48,224 nt of DNA from an uncultured Ectothiorhodospiraceae bacterium (GTDB taxonomy: Bacteria; Pseudomonadota; Gammaproteobacteria; S012-40): positions 1-48,224 of the forward strand of contig CALZJE010000030.1 in NCBI GenBank assembly GCA_945787715.1. Reading direction: 5' to 3'. The notes beneath the pieces are model-generated. The model ran no database searches, was not told the origin of the DNA, and saw nothing but the letters and a program-made list of their open reading frames with translations. This document shows positions 16,687-25,776 of the stretch, piece after piece (the first letter of the stretch is position 1; every line of letters starts with the position of its first letter). A program made the position numbers and the translations under genes.

Positions 16687-17115
16687 TTACATATTCCAAC
16701 AACGTCTCTGTTCATTGCTGCCAACCTCTGGACCATCCTGAGTTATTGAAAATGTTCGACAGATATCCTGATGTTGAACTCCACTTTCAACGGGAGTCGC
16801 AATAATCTCAAATGCAGTTGAACTTCCTTCTATTAGTTTTATTGTATAATTACCTTCTTGAGAGAGATACTCCTTTTTGTTTTTTCTAACGGGAAGTTGG
16901 GATAAATCAACGGCATAACTTGGATTATGTACGCGATACTTTTCTTGCTCCATCTGCAGCTGAATTAGAGTGTTAATTGCATCTATCCGACGTGATTTCA
17001 TAACAGCGCTGTTGTAATAAGGATATGCAAAGGACGATAAAATCCCCAATATAGCTATCGCGACAAGTAGCTCGATTAACGTAAACCCAATAATTTCAGC
17101 AAGCTGCTTTTTCAT
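16687..17115 (-). CDS. pilE: Type IV pilin-like protein (PilE type)
   Basis: The 142-residue prepilin starts MKKQLAEIIG, is cleaved before FTLIELLVAIAILGIL by PilD, and then has the single hydrophobic alpha-1 helix and a small beta-rich head. Two C-terminal cysteines (QDICRTF and RRCWNM) can form the D-loop disulfide. The mature size and the AINTLIQLQMEQEKYR region match PilE minor pilins rather than the major PilA. The ATG at 17115 is preceded by GGGGGAG at 7 bases, better than an upstream alternative. It is divergent from fimT-pilW-pilX-pilV. Confidence 0.9.
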   Translation of the reverse strand: MKKQLAEIIGFTLIELLVAIAILGILSSFAYPYYNSAVMKSRRIDAINTLIQLQMEQEKYRVHNPSYAVDLSQLPVRKNKKEYLSQEGNYTIKLIEGSSTAFEIIATPVESGVQHQDICRTFSITQDGPEVGSNEQRRCWNM

Positions 17116-17321
17116 TGACACTCCCCCCTGCATCCATTTTATCGACAGTTAATACGCACCACTTAAAAACGAACTGTATGTTTCTTATGCTTAGAATCAA
17201 GTTGATATTCAAATATTAACGAAAATAGATAAGTAAATTTAATTATCATCACGTTCGGTACGATATATTTTTAAAGCAGGGCTAATCGTTATCATAGATA
17301 CCTAAGCACCAATCAACAAAG

Positions 17322-17882
17322 ATGCAAAAACAAAATCATGTAAGAGGATTCACACTGATAGAACTGATGATTTCTATCTCGATATTCAGCATAATATTGG
17401 GCTTCAGTGCTATTTCACTGCATGATTTATATACTAAAAAGCGAATAGAAAATGCTGCTCATAAAATCTATACAGATCTTAGGTTTGCACAAAGCGAATC
17501 AATAAAACTCAATGCTTCGGTGTTTATCTCGTTTTCCCATAATAAAAATGAGTGGTGTTATGGAATTAATCTACACACTCCTTGCGACTGCAATAAAGCC
17601 CAAGCATGCAAGCTCGTTGATCGTGAACACGTGGTAAATCAATCAATGTTTGGCGATGTTTCAATGATCAAATCGCAGTTTGCAGGCAACAAGAACTACA
17701 CCGTTTTTGACCCAAAAAAAGGCTTCGCGATTGGTGGCGGTGTGAGAAACGGTACTATCTGGCTCGCCTCTTCCAAAAAAAATTTATTGGCTATAGTTAT
17801 CAGTAGAATGGGCAGAGTGCGTTTATGCTCACCGTCATTTTCCGGTTATTCACAACAATGTCCAAAAGCTCCTATAATTTAA
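17322..17882 (+). CDS. fimT: FimT/FimU (GspH)-type minor pseudopilin
   Basis: The 186-residue prepilin is cleaved at G^FTLIELMISISIFSII. The KIYTDLRFAQSESIKLNASV segment that follows is the hallmark of the GspH/FimT family. A cysteine-rich insert (CDCNKAQACK) and a C-terminal pair (RLCSPSF...QQCP) are present. It is the first gene of a minor-pilin operon and probably sits in the pilus priming complex. The choice between FimT and FimU cannot be settled by eye. Confidence 0.88.
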   Translation: MQKQNHVRGFTLIELMISISIFSIILGFSAISLHDLYTKKRIENAAHKIYTDLRFAQSESIKLNASVFISFSHNKNEWCYGINLHTPCDCNKAQACKLVDREHVVNQSMFGDVSMIKSQFAGNKNYTVFDPKKGFAIGGGVRNGTIWLASSKKNLLAIVISRMGRVRLCSPSFSGYSQQCPKAPII

Positions 17883-18538
17883 AAATCAGGTTTTATACAA
17901 AAGGATTTTCTCTTATTGAGTTAATGATAGGAATTTCAATTGGCCTGATAGCAACGAGCGGTATTATTTCAATGTTAGTTCATTCTATCAATAACAATGC
18001 CTCGCTATTAAAAGATATTCATTTGAATCAGGAACTTCGCACTATTATGAGCGGAGTGGTAAAAGATATTCGCCGAGCGGGATATTGGAAAGAAGCAAAT
18101 GGAACTGATATTAATCCCTATTCGAATATCTATATCAATAAAGATAACAACTGTATTCTGTATAGTTATGACACTCAGCCACATAAAAATAACACGCTTG
18201 GTAATGAAGATAATTACGGTATACGCTTAATTGATCAAGCTATTCGCATTCGTGAGAAGTCAAGCGATTGTGATACTAAAAGATATTGGCGTAGTGTAAG
18301 TGACAATAAAAGCATCAAGATCAAAACGCTCGAATTTAAACCGAACAATATATGCTCCAATATTTCATCCTCAAATCGAGATTGTGACACTGCACAAACA
18401 GGTGACATTCTATCAATAAAACACATTATTGATGTTACTCTCTCTGGGTATTTGCCCAACAACAAAAAAAACATACTGACTTTAAAAGAAAAGATTGTCA
18501 TCAGAAATAGCGAATCAAAGCGCGTTATGGAGAGTTAA
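17858..18538 (+). CDS. pilW: PilW-type minor pilin
   Basis: This protein of about 226 residues is cleaved at G^FSLIELMIGISIGLIATSGI, the PilW signature. The head starts NQELRTIMSGVVKDIRRAGYW, a highly conserved PilW feature. I chose the ATG at 17858, overlapping fimT by 25 bases. An ATG 33 bases earlier would give an unusually long leader. Like other PilW it belongs to the minor pilin set that primes pilus assembly. The pilX start follows its stop by 2 bases. Confidence 0.88.
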   Translation: MSKSSYNLKIRFYTKGFSLIELMIGISIGLIATSGIISMLVHSINNNASLLKDIHLNQELRTIMSGVVKDIRRAGYWKEANGTDINPYSNIYINKDNNCILYSYDTQPHKNNTLGNEDNYGIRLIDQAIRIREKSSDCDTKRYWRSVSDNKSIKIKTLEFKPNNICSNISSSNRDCDTAQTGDILSIKHIIDVTLSGYLPNNKKNILTLKEKIVIRNSESKRVMES

Positions 18539-18540
18539 CC

Positions 18541-19668
18541 ATGCGTTTCCTGATTCGAGATAAACAAACGGGTGCTGCCACACTGTTAATGGCATTAGTT
18601 ATCATTTCACTCATTAGTATGATTTCTGTCTATGCAGCACAAGTCAGTGTTATGGAACAAAAAATTTCAATAAACCACTTGTATTCTCAACAAGCTTTTG
18701 AAGCTGCGGAAGTTGGTTTGGAAATAGTAAGACATAATTTAAACAAAGACATCATTCAGGCAGTAAATAAGAATAAAAATCAAATTGGCACATTAGAAGA
18801 TTTTAACAGCGCTGGCATTCCCATAATAACCCATCTAATAGATAGCAATAACAATCAATTGGGATCCTTTACCTTTCAGTTTACTAATCATGAGAACACT
18901 GATGTAATCAATCTTAGGGTAGATGGGTTCTCAGCAAATAATAGCTCAGGCTTTCCCAATCAAATTATCCATCAAAATTTTTCTTTTACACCACTTATTG
19001 CCCAACAACCACTATCACCAGTTATTGCTAAGGGTAATGTAAATTTGATTAATAACGATATAATAATTACAAATTTATCAGAAGATAGTACAACTGCAAT
19101 TTGGTCAGGCAAAGAAACATATAACATAGGGAAACTTATAACAACTCATCCTAACAATATACAATCGCATCATTTAGAATTGGCAAACTTATCAAATGAT
19201 GATTTTTTAAATAACTTCTTCACTAAACCAAGAGACCGTATAAAAAAGCAAAGCAATCACATTATTAATTGTTCCAAAGATTGCAATGCTGATAATTTAA
19301 AAGATGATTTTGGTAACCCTCTCAGCGGAATAATCTGGATAGATGCTTTTCGCTCAACAAACAATACCTACAACACAATCTTTTTAGAAGATGTTATCCA
19401 ACTTGGAACATCAGAAAATCCTGTCATTATAATTATCGACGGTTATGTTGAATTCAAACACACGGCAGCAAGCATCACTGGATTGGTCTACACTACCCAA
19501 TCCGTAAAGAATGCTACCGAAGGCACTATTAACGGCTCCCTGATAAGTGAGAAAAACATAAAGATAAGTGGAAAGATGAATATTCACTATGACCAAAATG
19601 CGATAAATAATTTAATAGAAAAAACCGGGGGATTCACACGTGTTGCCGGATCCTGGAGGGATTTTTAA
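18541..19668 (+). CDS. pilX: PilX-like minor pilin with long C-terminal domain
   Basis: The 375-residue protein starts RDKQTGAATLLMALVIISLI, the PilX-type N-terminus with Gly-Ala at the cleavage site. A YSQQAFEAAEVGLE helix with the conserved Glu-Ala-Ala-Glu follows. It is about twice the length of a standard PilX. From about residue 155 on there are repeating short beta strands (GNVNLINNDIIITN, ASITGLVYTTQSV, GTINGSLISEKNIKISG) resembling a beta-solenoid or bactofilin-like domain. GAGAG precedes the start and the gene abuts pilW and pilV. Confidence 0.85.
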   Translation: MRFLIRDKQTGAATLLMALVIISLISMISVYAAQVSVMEQKISINHLYSQQAFEAAEVGLEIVRHNLNKDIIQAVNKNKNQIGTLEDFNSAGIPIITHLIDSNNNQLGSFTFQFTNHENTDVINLRVDGFSANNSSGFPNQIIHQNFSFTPLIAQQPLSPVIAKGNVNLINNDIIITNLSEDSTTAIWSGKETYNIGKLITTHPNNIQSHHLELANLSNDDFLNNFFTKPRDRIKKQSNHIINCSKDCNADNLKDDFGNPLSGIIWIDAFRSTNNTYNTIFLEDVIQLGTSENPVIIIIDGYVEFKHTAASITGLVYTTQSVKNATEGTINGSLISEKNIKISGKMNIHYDQNAINNLIEKTGGFTRVAGSWRDF

Positions 19669-20199
19669 ATGCGTAAATACAGGATCAAAAAACATCGCTC
19701 AAAAGGTTCAACACTCATTGAAGTGTTAATTTCATTAGTCATCTTTAGTATCGGCGCATTAGGCCTCAGCAATTTTCAAACATTTATACTGCATTCAACA
19801 TCTCTCGCCAAACAACGGACAGAAGCACTACTTAAAGCCAATAACATGATAGAATCACTGAAAGTTAGCCAGGTAAACAAAAATATATCTCAAGAAAAAC
19901 ATACAACTCAAGGATCTAACACCCTGTTCACAACCTATTGGGTCAAATCAACACAGGAATATTGGGGAACAATGCTAGAAACAACTATTTCCTGGCCCGA
20001 TAGAAATAATATTGATGAAAATAACAAACCACAAGCATCGCAACAGACGACTCTAAGTTTTAAGTCCGTCATTCCAGCTCAGCCATATAGCGATGACTCT
20101 CTCAAGTTTAAAATTGCAAATACGAAATATGTTTCATTACACCGAGCAACTCCAAAAAATGTTAAACATAAGGATTTAGCAAAAAATAAATATGACTAA
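19669..20199 (+). CDS. pilV: PilV-type minor pilin
   Basis: The 176-residue prepilin has the cleavage site KG^STLIEVLISLVIFSIGALG, the PilV/GspI signature. The following NNMIESLKVSQ-like helix and the WGTMLETTISWPDR segment are typical of PilV. It begins one base after the pilX stop and ends the operon. No pilY1 follows, which is unusual because PilY1 normally completes this set; it may be encoded elsewhere. Confidence 0.87.
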   Translation: MRKYRIKKHRSKGSTLIEVLISLVIFSIGALGLSNFQTFILHSTSLAKQRTEALLKANNMIESLKVSQVNKNISQEKHTTQGSNTLFTTYWVKSTQEYWGTMLETTISWPDRNNIDENNKPQASQQTTLSFKSVIPAQPYSDDSLKFKIANTKYVSLHRATPKNVKHKDLAKNKYD

Positions 20200-20329
20200 A
20201 TCTATTTGAGATAGAAAATATTCTCAAGCGCAATATAATGGTTACTCTTTATTGTTAGAATCATCAACATAGAGTAAATTTCAAAAAACACACTATAATA
20301 AGAATAATGAACAGGAGCAGAAATAGTCA

Positions 20330-21325
20330 ATGAAAGATGGAATTTTAGTCACTGGCGGTGCTGGCTACATTGGAAGTCACGTGGTGAGGCAGTTGGGTGA
20401 AGCGGGCTACGAAAACATCGTTGTTCTCGACAATTTAAGTAAAGGATTTCGCGATGCAGTGCTATATGGCGATCTTATTGTCGGTGATACCGGTGATAAA
20501 GCACTAGTATCAAAGCTATTGAAAGATTTCAATGTTAAATCTGTACTGCATTTTGCCGCCCATACAATAGTGCCAGAGTCCGTTTCAAATCCGCTAAAAT
20601 ATTACAACAACAATACTTGCCAAAGCCGAAACCTATTAGAGTGTTGTCAAAAAGCTAATGTAGCTCACTTCATTTTCTCATCCACTGCTGCTGTCTACGG
20701 TATTCCTGAAACCATTCCGGTAGATGAGGAAACACCCAAAAGTCCAATAAATCCCTATGGAACATCCAAGCTTATGACAGAATGGATGCTTAACGATCTT
20801 GGACATGCAACAGACCTTCGTTATGTCGTACTACGCTATTTTAATGTTGCGGGTTGTGATCCCGAAGGACGTATTGGCCAATCAACGCCGGAAGCAACAC
20901 TACTCACAAAAGTTGCCGTTGAAGCAGCACTGGGAATCAGAGATCAAGTCGCAATTTTTGGCACGGACTACGACACAAAAGATGGTACTGGTGTGCGGGA
21001 TTATATTCATGTAGAAGATTTAGCCGCTGCACACATCAAAGCGCTAAAATATCTCAAAAATGGTGGCGATTCAACAACACTTAATTGTGGTTATGGACAT
21101 GGATATTCTGTCAGAGAAGTACTTGATGCAGTAGAAAAAGCACATGGCAGCCCACTCAACATCGAGGAAAAACCCCGCCGAGCAGGTGATCCGCCTACAT
21201 TAATCGCGAAAGCAGATAAAGTGAGAGACGTGTTAGATTGGGAACCTCAATATGACAATTTAGATACGATTGTCACCAGTGCTTTAAATTGGGAAATTAA
21301 ACTACAAGCAAAACATAAACAATAA
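20330..21325 (+). CDS. galE: GalE, UDP-glucose 4-epimerase
   Basis: The 331-residue short-chain dehydrogenase-type epimerase carries the NAD motif GGAGYIG near the N-terminus and the catalytic Ser-Thr...Tyr-x3-Lys as SSTAAVYG and NPYGTSKL. NVAGCDPEGRIGQ and RDYIHVEDLA are also present. It interconverts UDP-glucose and UDP-galactose for surface polysaccharide. AGGAG lies about 13 bases upstream. It is a single-gene unit ending in a hairpin shared with the protease gene. GCG-rich codon use matches the housekeeping genes more than the AT-rich pilin genes before it. Confidence 0.95.
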   Translation: MKDGILVTGGAGYIGSHVVRQLGEAGYENIVVLDNLSKGFRDAVLYGDLIVGDTGDKALVSKLLKDFNVKSVLHFAAHTIVPESVSNPLKYYNNNTCQSRNLLECCQKANVAHFIFSSTAAVYGIPETIPVDEETPKSPINPYGTSKLMTEWMLNDLGHATDLRYVVLRYFNVAGCDPEGRIGQSTPEATLLTKVAVEAALGIRDQVAIFGTDYDTKDGTGVRDYIHVEDLAAAHIKALKYLKNGGDSTTLNCGYGHGYSVREVLDAVEKAHGSPLNIEEKPRRAGDPPTLIAKADKVRDVLDWEPQYDNLDTIVTSALNWEIKLQAKHKQ

Positions 21326-21331
21326 TATGTA

Positions 21332-21364
21332 AAAGAGAAGCTATCAATAATGAAGCTTCTCTTT
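21332..21364. terminator. Bidirectional terminator between galE and the protease gene
   Basis: Perfect 11-base arms AAAGAGAAGCT and AGCTTCTCTTT with an 11-base loop lie 6 bases after galE. The right arm touches the stop codon of the minus-strand protease gene, and T-rich ends occur on both strands. It probably also ends the long glyA-to-pgpA run. Confidence 0.8.
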
Positions 21365-22142
21365 AAAACTTAACCCCTGAACTTTTCAATAGCTCTTTTA
21401 CATGTTTCACCGGAATCGCATAAGTAATGCCGCTTGGATTTTCTAGCACTTTTTCTTTTGTCTCTTTCACAAACACTTTATTGATAACACCGACAACCAC
21501 ACCTGTTTCTGCATCATAAAGTGCACTACCACTGTTTCCAGGATAAGCAGTCGCATCAAGTTGAAATACGTAATACGGATTTTTTAATCGCCTGATCATT
21601 GCGACATCCAATGTTCTGGTTGAATTTACAGGAATAACAATGGGAGAAATCACCGATATAATACCTCGGTGAGTGACAGGATAGAGACCAAGTACAGCGC
21701 CAATCGGAAAACCCGTAAACGCAATCGAATCCCCTTCCCTAACATTGCTCACATCTCCCAATATCATTGGTGGCATTCGAAAATCCATTTTCAACAATGC
21801 GAGATCATGTTCTCTATCACGCTTAATAAGTGTTACCGTGCGGATTATCGCTTCTTTACCCACACCAATAAATACAGCAAGTTCCTCTTGATTATTAAAA
21901 TCAAGTTCGTCAGGAATAACGTGAGAATTGGTAATAATATGCCGTCCATCTGCGACGACAAATCCCGTTCCCATCAATTTTGCAGGAGGGCGACGCATTT
22001 TTTGCAAAGTCCCAATACCAACAACACTGGGTTTTATTTTATCGATGATATCTGCCAAAGAGGCAACAGAAGAAATAGGCGTAAAAAGAAAAAGTAAAAA
22101 ACACCAGGCTAATATTGTTATTCTTGAGTGAGTAGCTGACAC
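21363..22142 (-). CDS. Periplasmic trypsin-like serine protease (DegP-like, no PDZ domain)
   Basis: The 259-residue protein has a signal peptide (hydrophobic stretch about 9-28) and then an S1C-type chymotrypsin fold. The triad is H74 (TNSHVIP), D113 (EHDLALLK) and S204 (PGNSGSALYD). The C-terminus ends soon after YAIPVKHVKELL, so there is no PDZ domain; canonical DegP/DegS carry one or two. It begins 11 bases after pgpA and could be the last gene of that run. The role is probably periplasmic protein quality control, substrate unknown. Confidence 0.9.
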   Translation of the reverse strand: MSATHSRITILAWCFLLFLFTPISSVASLADIIDKIKPSVVGIGTLQKMRRPPAKLMGTGFVVADGRHIITNSHVIPDELDFNNQEELAVFIGVGKEAIIRTVTLIKRDREHDLALLKMDFRMPPMILGDVSNVREGDSIAFTGFPIGAVLGLYPVTHRGIISVISPIVIPVNSTRTLDVAMIRRLKNPYYVFQLDATAYPGNSGSALYDAETGVVVGVINKVFVKETKEKVLENPSGITYAIPVKHVKELLKSSGVKF

Positions 22143-22153
22143 AATATCTCTCC

Positions 22154-22627
22154 CTAAATCTGAAAAGCAATTTGAATAACGAGTAATACCAATGCCGCAT
22201 AAACACCCGCCAAAACATCATCGATCATGATACCAAAGCCACCATGAACATGTTTATCTAATAACTGAATTGGCCAGGGCTTCCAAATATCAAACAACCG
22301 AAAAAAGATAAACCCGAGAACAATCCAATACCACAGAGGTGGTACCACAGCCAACGTTATCATATAGCCGACAACTTCATCCCACACAATACTGCCATGA
22401 TCATGAACACCGAGATGTTCACTATAATGCTGACAAGCCCATACACCGAGAATAAAAAACAGCAAGGTAACCAGTAGATACCAGGATATTGATAATTCAG
22501 CAAAGATGAGGACAAAAGGAATGCCCACCAGAGTACCGAATGTACCGGGGGCTTTTGGTGCCAAGCCGCTACCAAAACCTAGCGAGATCCACTTAGCGAA
22601 AAAAAGAGAGCTAGAACTATTTTTCAT
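22154..22627 (-). CDS. pgpA: PgpA, phosphatidylglycerophosphatase A
   Basis: The 157-residue inner membrane enzyme dephosphorylates phosphatidylglycerol phosphate. It carries the GFGSGLAPKAPGTFGTL motif, HDHGSIVWDEVVGY and FRLFDIWKPWPI...GFGIMIDDVLAG with the acidic metal-site residues intact, plus about four membrane segments. Its ATG overlaps the thiL stop by one base (TAATG), so translation is coupled. Confidence 0.95.
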   Translation of the reverse strand: MKNSSSSLFFAKWISLGFGSGLAPKAPGTFGTLVGIPFVLIFAELSISWYLLVTLLFFILGVWACQHYSEHLGVHDHGSIVWDEVVGYMITLAVVPPLWYWIVLGFIFFRLFDIWKPWPIQLLDKHVHGGFGIMIDDVLAGVYAALVLLVIQIAFQI

Positions 22628-23598
22628 TAACTATCCGACAGAAAATGATCATAGGCATGTCCTGCCACACGATATTCTTCATAATTAGCATTCAATAACA
22701 ACAATCCCTGCTCTGCCTTAATCTCACCAATACAAGACCATGGAGTTTCAAATTGTTCAGTACAATCAAGGAATTGCGCTTCTTTTTCTGCTGATACTGT
22801 AACACAAAGCTCATAATCATCCCCACCTGTCAATGCAACATCATAACTCTGCAATCCATTACAGCACCACTGATACTCCCTGGATACTGGTATTTGATTG
22901 ATATAAACCAATGCTCCTACACCACTTGCAGAAAGAATATGGTTAAGATCCGCATACAAACCATCAGAAATATCAATCGAAGAATTAATGAACGACTTTA
23001 ATGCCAACACCTCTTTAACGCGAGGTATGGGCCGATTTAGCTTGAATTGTAAACCGTGCTGTTCAGTCGTCGTAAGTGGTAGTTGTTTTGAAAATGATTG
23101 CAGTCCTAATGCGGCATCTCCTAAAAAACCAGAGACATATATTTTATCACCCGGTTTTGCAGCGCTTCGAACCAGCCCCGAGCTTTCAGATGAATCACCG
23201 AAAATATTAACGGTCACAGATAGAGGACCTCGCGTTGTATCCCCTCCAATCAAACGGACATCAAAGCGGATGGCAAGATCATTAAAACCTCTGGAGAACT
23301 CCGCAAGCCATTCATCGTCTTGTTTTGGCAGAGTGATAGCAAGTGTTACCCACAAAGGCTTTGCACCCATTGCTGCCATGTCGCTGAGATTTACTGCGAG
23401 ACTTTTCCAACCTATATCATATGCTCGCGTTTGCGCAGGAAAATGAACACCTTCAACGAACGTATCGACTGAAATGGCAAGCCGTTTTTTTTGGCTTACA
23501 TCGACAACTGCAGCATCGTCACCGATATCAATAATGACATCTTCCTTTGCTTTGCCGATGTTTGAGAAAAATCGATCAATTAGTGAGAACTCAGACAT
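22627..23598 (-). CDS. thiL: ThiL, thiamine-monophosphate kinase
   Basis: The 323-residue PurM-like ATP-binding enzyme phosphorylates thiamine monophosphate to the active diphosphate. It shows EFSLIDRFF at the start, DIGDDAAVV, VDTFVEGVHF, NLSDMAAMGAKP, GGDTTRGP and SIDISDGLYADLNH, then LTGGDDYELC. It starts 23 bases after nusB and overlaps pgpA by one base. The nusB-thiL-pgpA order is widespread in gammaproteobacteria. Confidence 0.95.
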   Translation of the reverse strand: MSEFSLIDRFFSNIGKAKEDVIIDIGDDAAVVDVSQKKRLAISVDTFVEGVHFPAQTRAYDIGWKSLAVNLSDMAAMGAKPLWVTLAITLPKQDDEWLAEFSRGFNDLAIRFDVRLIGGDTTRGPLSVTVNIFGDSSESSGLVRSAAKPGDKIYVSGFLGDAALGLQSFSKQLPLTTTEQHGLQFKLNRPIPRVKEVLALKSFINSSIDISDGLYADLNHILSASGVGALVYINQIPVSREYQWCCNGLQSYDVALTGGDDYELCVTVSAEKEAQFLDCTEQFETPWSCIGEIKAEQGLLLLNANYEEYRVAGHAYDHFLSDS

Positions 23599-23621
23599 TA
23601 TTACAAATTCAGCCAGTTCAA

Positions 23622-24053
23622 TTATTTTTTCTTCGCAGCAACCTCGCCCTCTCTTAAGGACTTTGCCAATTTATCCAATACACTATTCACGAACTTGTGT
23701 CCTTTATCAGCACCAAACCGTTTGGTGAGGTCAACGCCTTCATTAATCACAACTCTGTAGGGAATATCCAAGCGATTTTTCAATTCAAACGTCGCTAAGC
23801 GCAAAATAGCAAGCTCGACAGGATTAACATCATCCATCGTTCGATCAACGCAGGGTTTAATCAAATCATCTAGCTCACTGACATTGGAAGGGATTGCATG
23901 AAGTAATTCAGAAAAATATTCAAAATCCATTTTTGATGTAGCATATTCGTCTTTGAACTGCCCTTCTATTTCACTAATATTCTGAGCTGCCATTTGCCAT
24001 TGATATAATGCCTGAACAACGGCTTTTCTAGCTTGTTTTCGTGCGTGACTCAT
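23622..24053 (-). CDS. nusB: NusB, transcription antitermination factor
   Basis: The 143-residue all-helical RNA-binding protein pairs with NusE/S10 on boxA of rRNA operon leaders. It begins MSHARKQARKAVVQALYQWQM and contains VELAILRLATFELK, YRVVINEGVDLTKRFG and FVNSVLDKLA. An upstream in-frame start would add 16 unrelated residues; GGAG lies 7 bases before the ATG at 24053. About 105 bases separate it from ribH. Confidence 0.94.
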   Translation of the reverse strand: MSHARKQARKAVVQALYQWQMAAQNISEIEGQFKDEYATSKMDFEYFSELLHAIPSNVSELDDLIKPCVDRTMDDVNPVELAILRLATFELKNRLDIPYRVVINEGVDLTKRFGADKGHKFVNSVLDKLAKSLREGEVAAKKK

Positions 24054-24158
24054 TTTGATACTCCAGATCCGGACAGTACTATCTGACAGACCTACAAACA
24101 CATTGTTAAAGAACGATAAAAATTATCACTAGTTAGCGATATTTTGTTTTCAAAGATT

Positions 24159-24632
24159 TTATTTAAAATTATTTAAAACGTTAACCATTTCAATAGCAGA
24201 TACAGCCGCTTCACTGCCTTTATTCCCCGCTTTAGTACCCGCGCGTTCAATAGCTTGCTCAATGGAATCTACCGTTAACACACCAAATGCGATGGGTATA
24301 TCGTGTTGAAGCGCTACCTGGCCGATACCTTTAGTGCATTCACCAGCCACATAATCAAAATGTGGTGTACCACCACGAATCACAGCACCAAGCACGACAA
24401 TCGCATCGTATTTGCTTGCTTTTGCCATTCGCTGTACGACAACCGGTAATTCAAAAGCGCCAGGGACTCGAACAACGGTAATATCTTTTTTATCTGCACC
24501 GTGGCGTACTAATGTATCAATTGCGCCTTCCAACAAACTTTCAGTAATGAAGCTATTAAAACGACTGATTGCTATACCAAACTTTGCACCGTTTGCAACT
24601 AAACCACCTTCAATTGTATTTATTTGATTCAT
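24159..24632 (-). CDS. ribH: RibH, 6,7-dimethyl-8-ribityllumazine synthase
   Basis: The 157-residue enzyme makes the lumazine precursor of riboflavin. Motifs are [45 protein letters not shown], the active-site [15 protein letters not shown], and [14 protein letters not shown]. It lies 16 bases after ribB in the rib cluster. The start ATG has only a weak ribosome binding site, so coupling to ribB translation is likely. Confidence 0.96.
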   Translation of the reverse strand: MNQINTIEGGLVANGAKFGIAISRFNSFITESLLEGAIDTLVRHGADKKDITVVRVPGAFELPVVVQRMAKASKYDAIVVLGAVIRGGTPHFDYVAGECTKGIGQVALQHDIPIAFGVLTVDSIEQAIERAGTKAGNKGSEAAVSAIEMVNVLNNFK

Positions 24633-24648
24633 TCTATTTCTGCCGTCA

Positions 24649-25761
24649 CTAATCTAATGTTGTATATTCTTCAACTACCAAGCCAAAACCTGACAGCCCA
24701 TGCATTTTTTTCGGAGCACCGATTACATTCATCTTTTTCACGCCAAGATCGATTAGTATTTGAGCACCTACACCATATGTGCGCAAATCATCCGAGACCT
24801 CTTTATGAGGCGTTTGTTCAGAGCTATCAAACAAATGGCATTGGCGAATTCGTTTTATTAAACTATCGCCCGATTCCGGCCTGCATAGCACTACAATAAC
24901 TCCCCCTTGCGGGTTTTCACTAATTGATTGCATTGCTTTTCGTACAGGCAGTGGAAAATCTGATCGCTCACCACCCAGGTCACTTAATATATCTTGCATA
25001 TGAACACGAACCAGTGTGGTTTCAGTGGGTGACACCTCACCTTTCTGCAATGCTAAATGCACTTGATTCTCGATAATATCGCGATACGCTAAAAGCTTAA
25101 ACTCTCCATGTTCGGTAGGAAGTACGCATTCAGCAACTTGCTCCACTGTCTTTTCATTCTTGATACGATATTGAATCAGATCTGCAATCGTTCCCATTTT
25201 AAGATTATGCTCTTTAGCAAAAATCTCAAGGTCGTTACGTCGAGCCATGGTGCCATCTTGATTTAAAATTTCTACAATTGCAGCTGCAGGCTCAAGCCCA
25301 GCCATACGCGCTAAGTCGCACCCGGCTTCAGTATGCCCTGCTCGACTCAACACGCCTCCAGGTTTCGCCATTAATGGAAACACATGACCCGGTTGAACAA
25401 GATCTGAAGGCTTCGCATCTGTCGCTACTGCCTTGCGAATAGTCACTGCTCGATCTGCTGCAGAAATACCTGTCGTTACCCCTTCTGCGGCCTCAATAGA
25501 AACCGTAAAATTGGTGCTGTGTTTATCACTAGTTTGTACCACCATCAGTGGTAAATTCAGCTGTTCACAACGTTCCCGAGTTAACGTCAAACAGATCAAA
25601 CCGCGCCCATAGGCTGCCATAAAATTAATATCTTCAGGTCGCACCCATTGTGCCGCCATAATAAGATCGCCTTCGTTTTCACGATCTTCATCATCCACAA
25701 GAACAACCATTTTGCCTTGCTGGATCTCTTCAATAATTTCTTCGCTAGTCGCAAATACCAT
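24649..25761 (-). CDS. ribB: RibB, DHBP synthase with degenerate GTP cyclohydrolase II-like domain
   Basis: The 370-residue protein is laid out like RibBA. Residues 1-205 are an intact 3,4-dihydroxy-2-butanone-4-phosphate synthase ([54 protein letters not shown]). The C-terminal half has the GTP cyclohydrolase II outline ([13 protein letters not shown] near the end). It lacks the three zinc cysteines of the SECLxxDxFxSxRCDCGxQ motif and the catalytic RxGxG segment, so it should not hydrolyse GTP. A separate ribA is expected elsewhere. Such RibBX-like proteins are known in gammaproteobacteria. It follows ribE by 15 bases. Confidence 0.93.
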   Translation of the reverse strand: MVFATSEEIIEEIQQGKMVVLVDDEDRENEGDLIMAAQWVRPEDINFMAAYGRGLICLTLTRERCEQLNLPLMVVQTSDKHSTNFTVSIEAAEGVTTGISAADRAVTIRKAVATDAKPSDLVQPGHVFPLMAKPGGVLSRAGHTEAGCDLARMAGLEPAAAIVEILNQDGTMARRNDLEIFAKEHNLKMGTIADLIQYRIKNEKTVEQVAECVLPTEHGEFKLLAYRDIIENQVHLALQKGEVSPTETTLVRVHMQDILSDLGGERSDFPLPVRKAMQSISENPQGGVIVVLCRPESGDSLIKRIRQCHLFDSSEQTPHKEVSDDLRTYGVGAQILIDLGVKKMNVIGAPKKMHGLSGFGLVVEEYTTLD

Positions 25762-25776
25762 TCTCTGATTCTTTCT

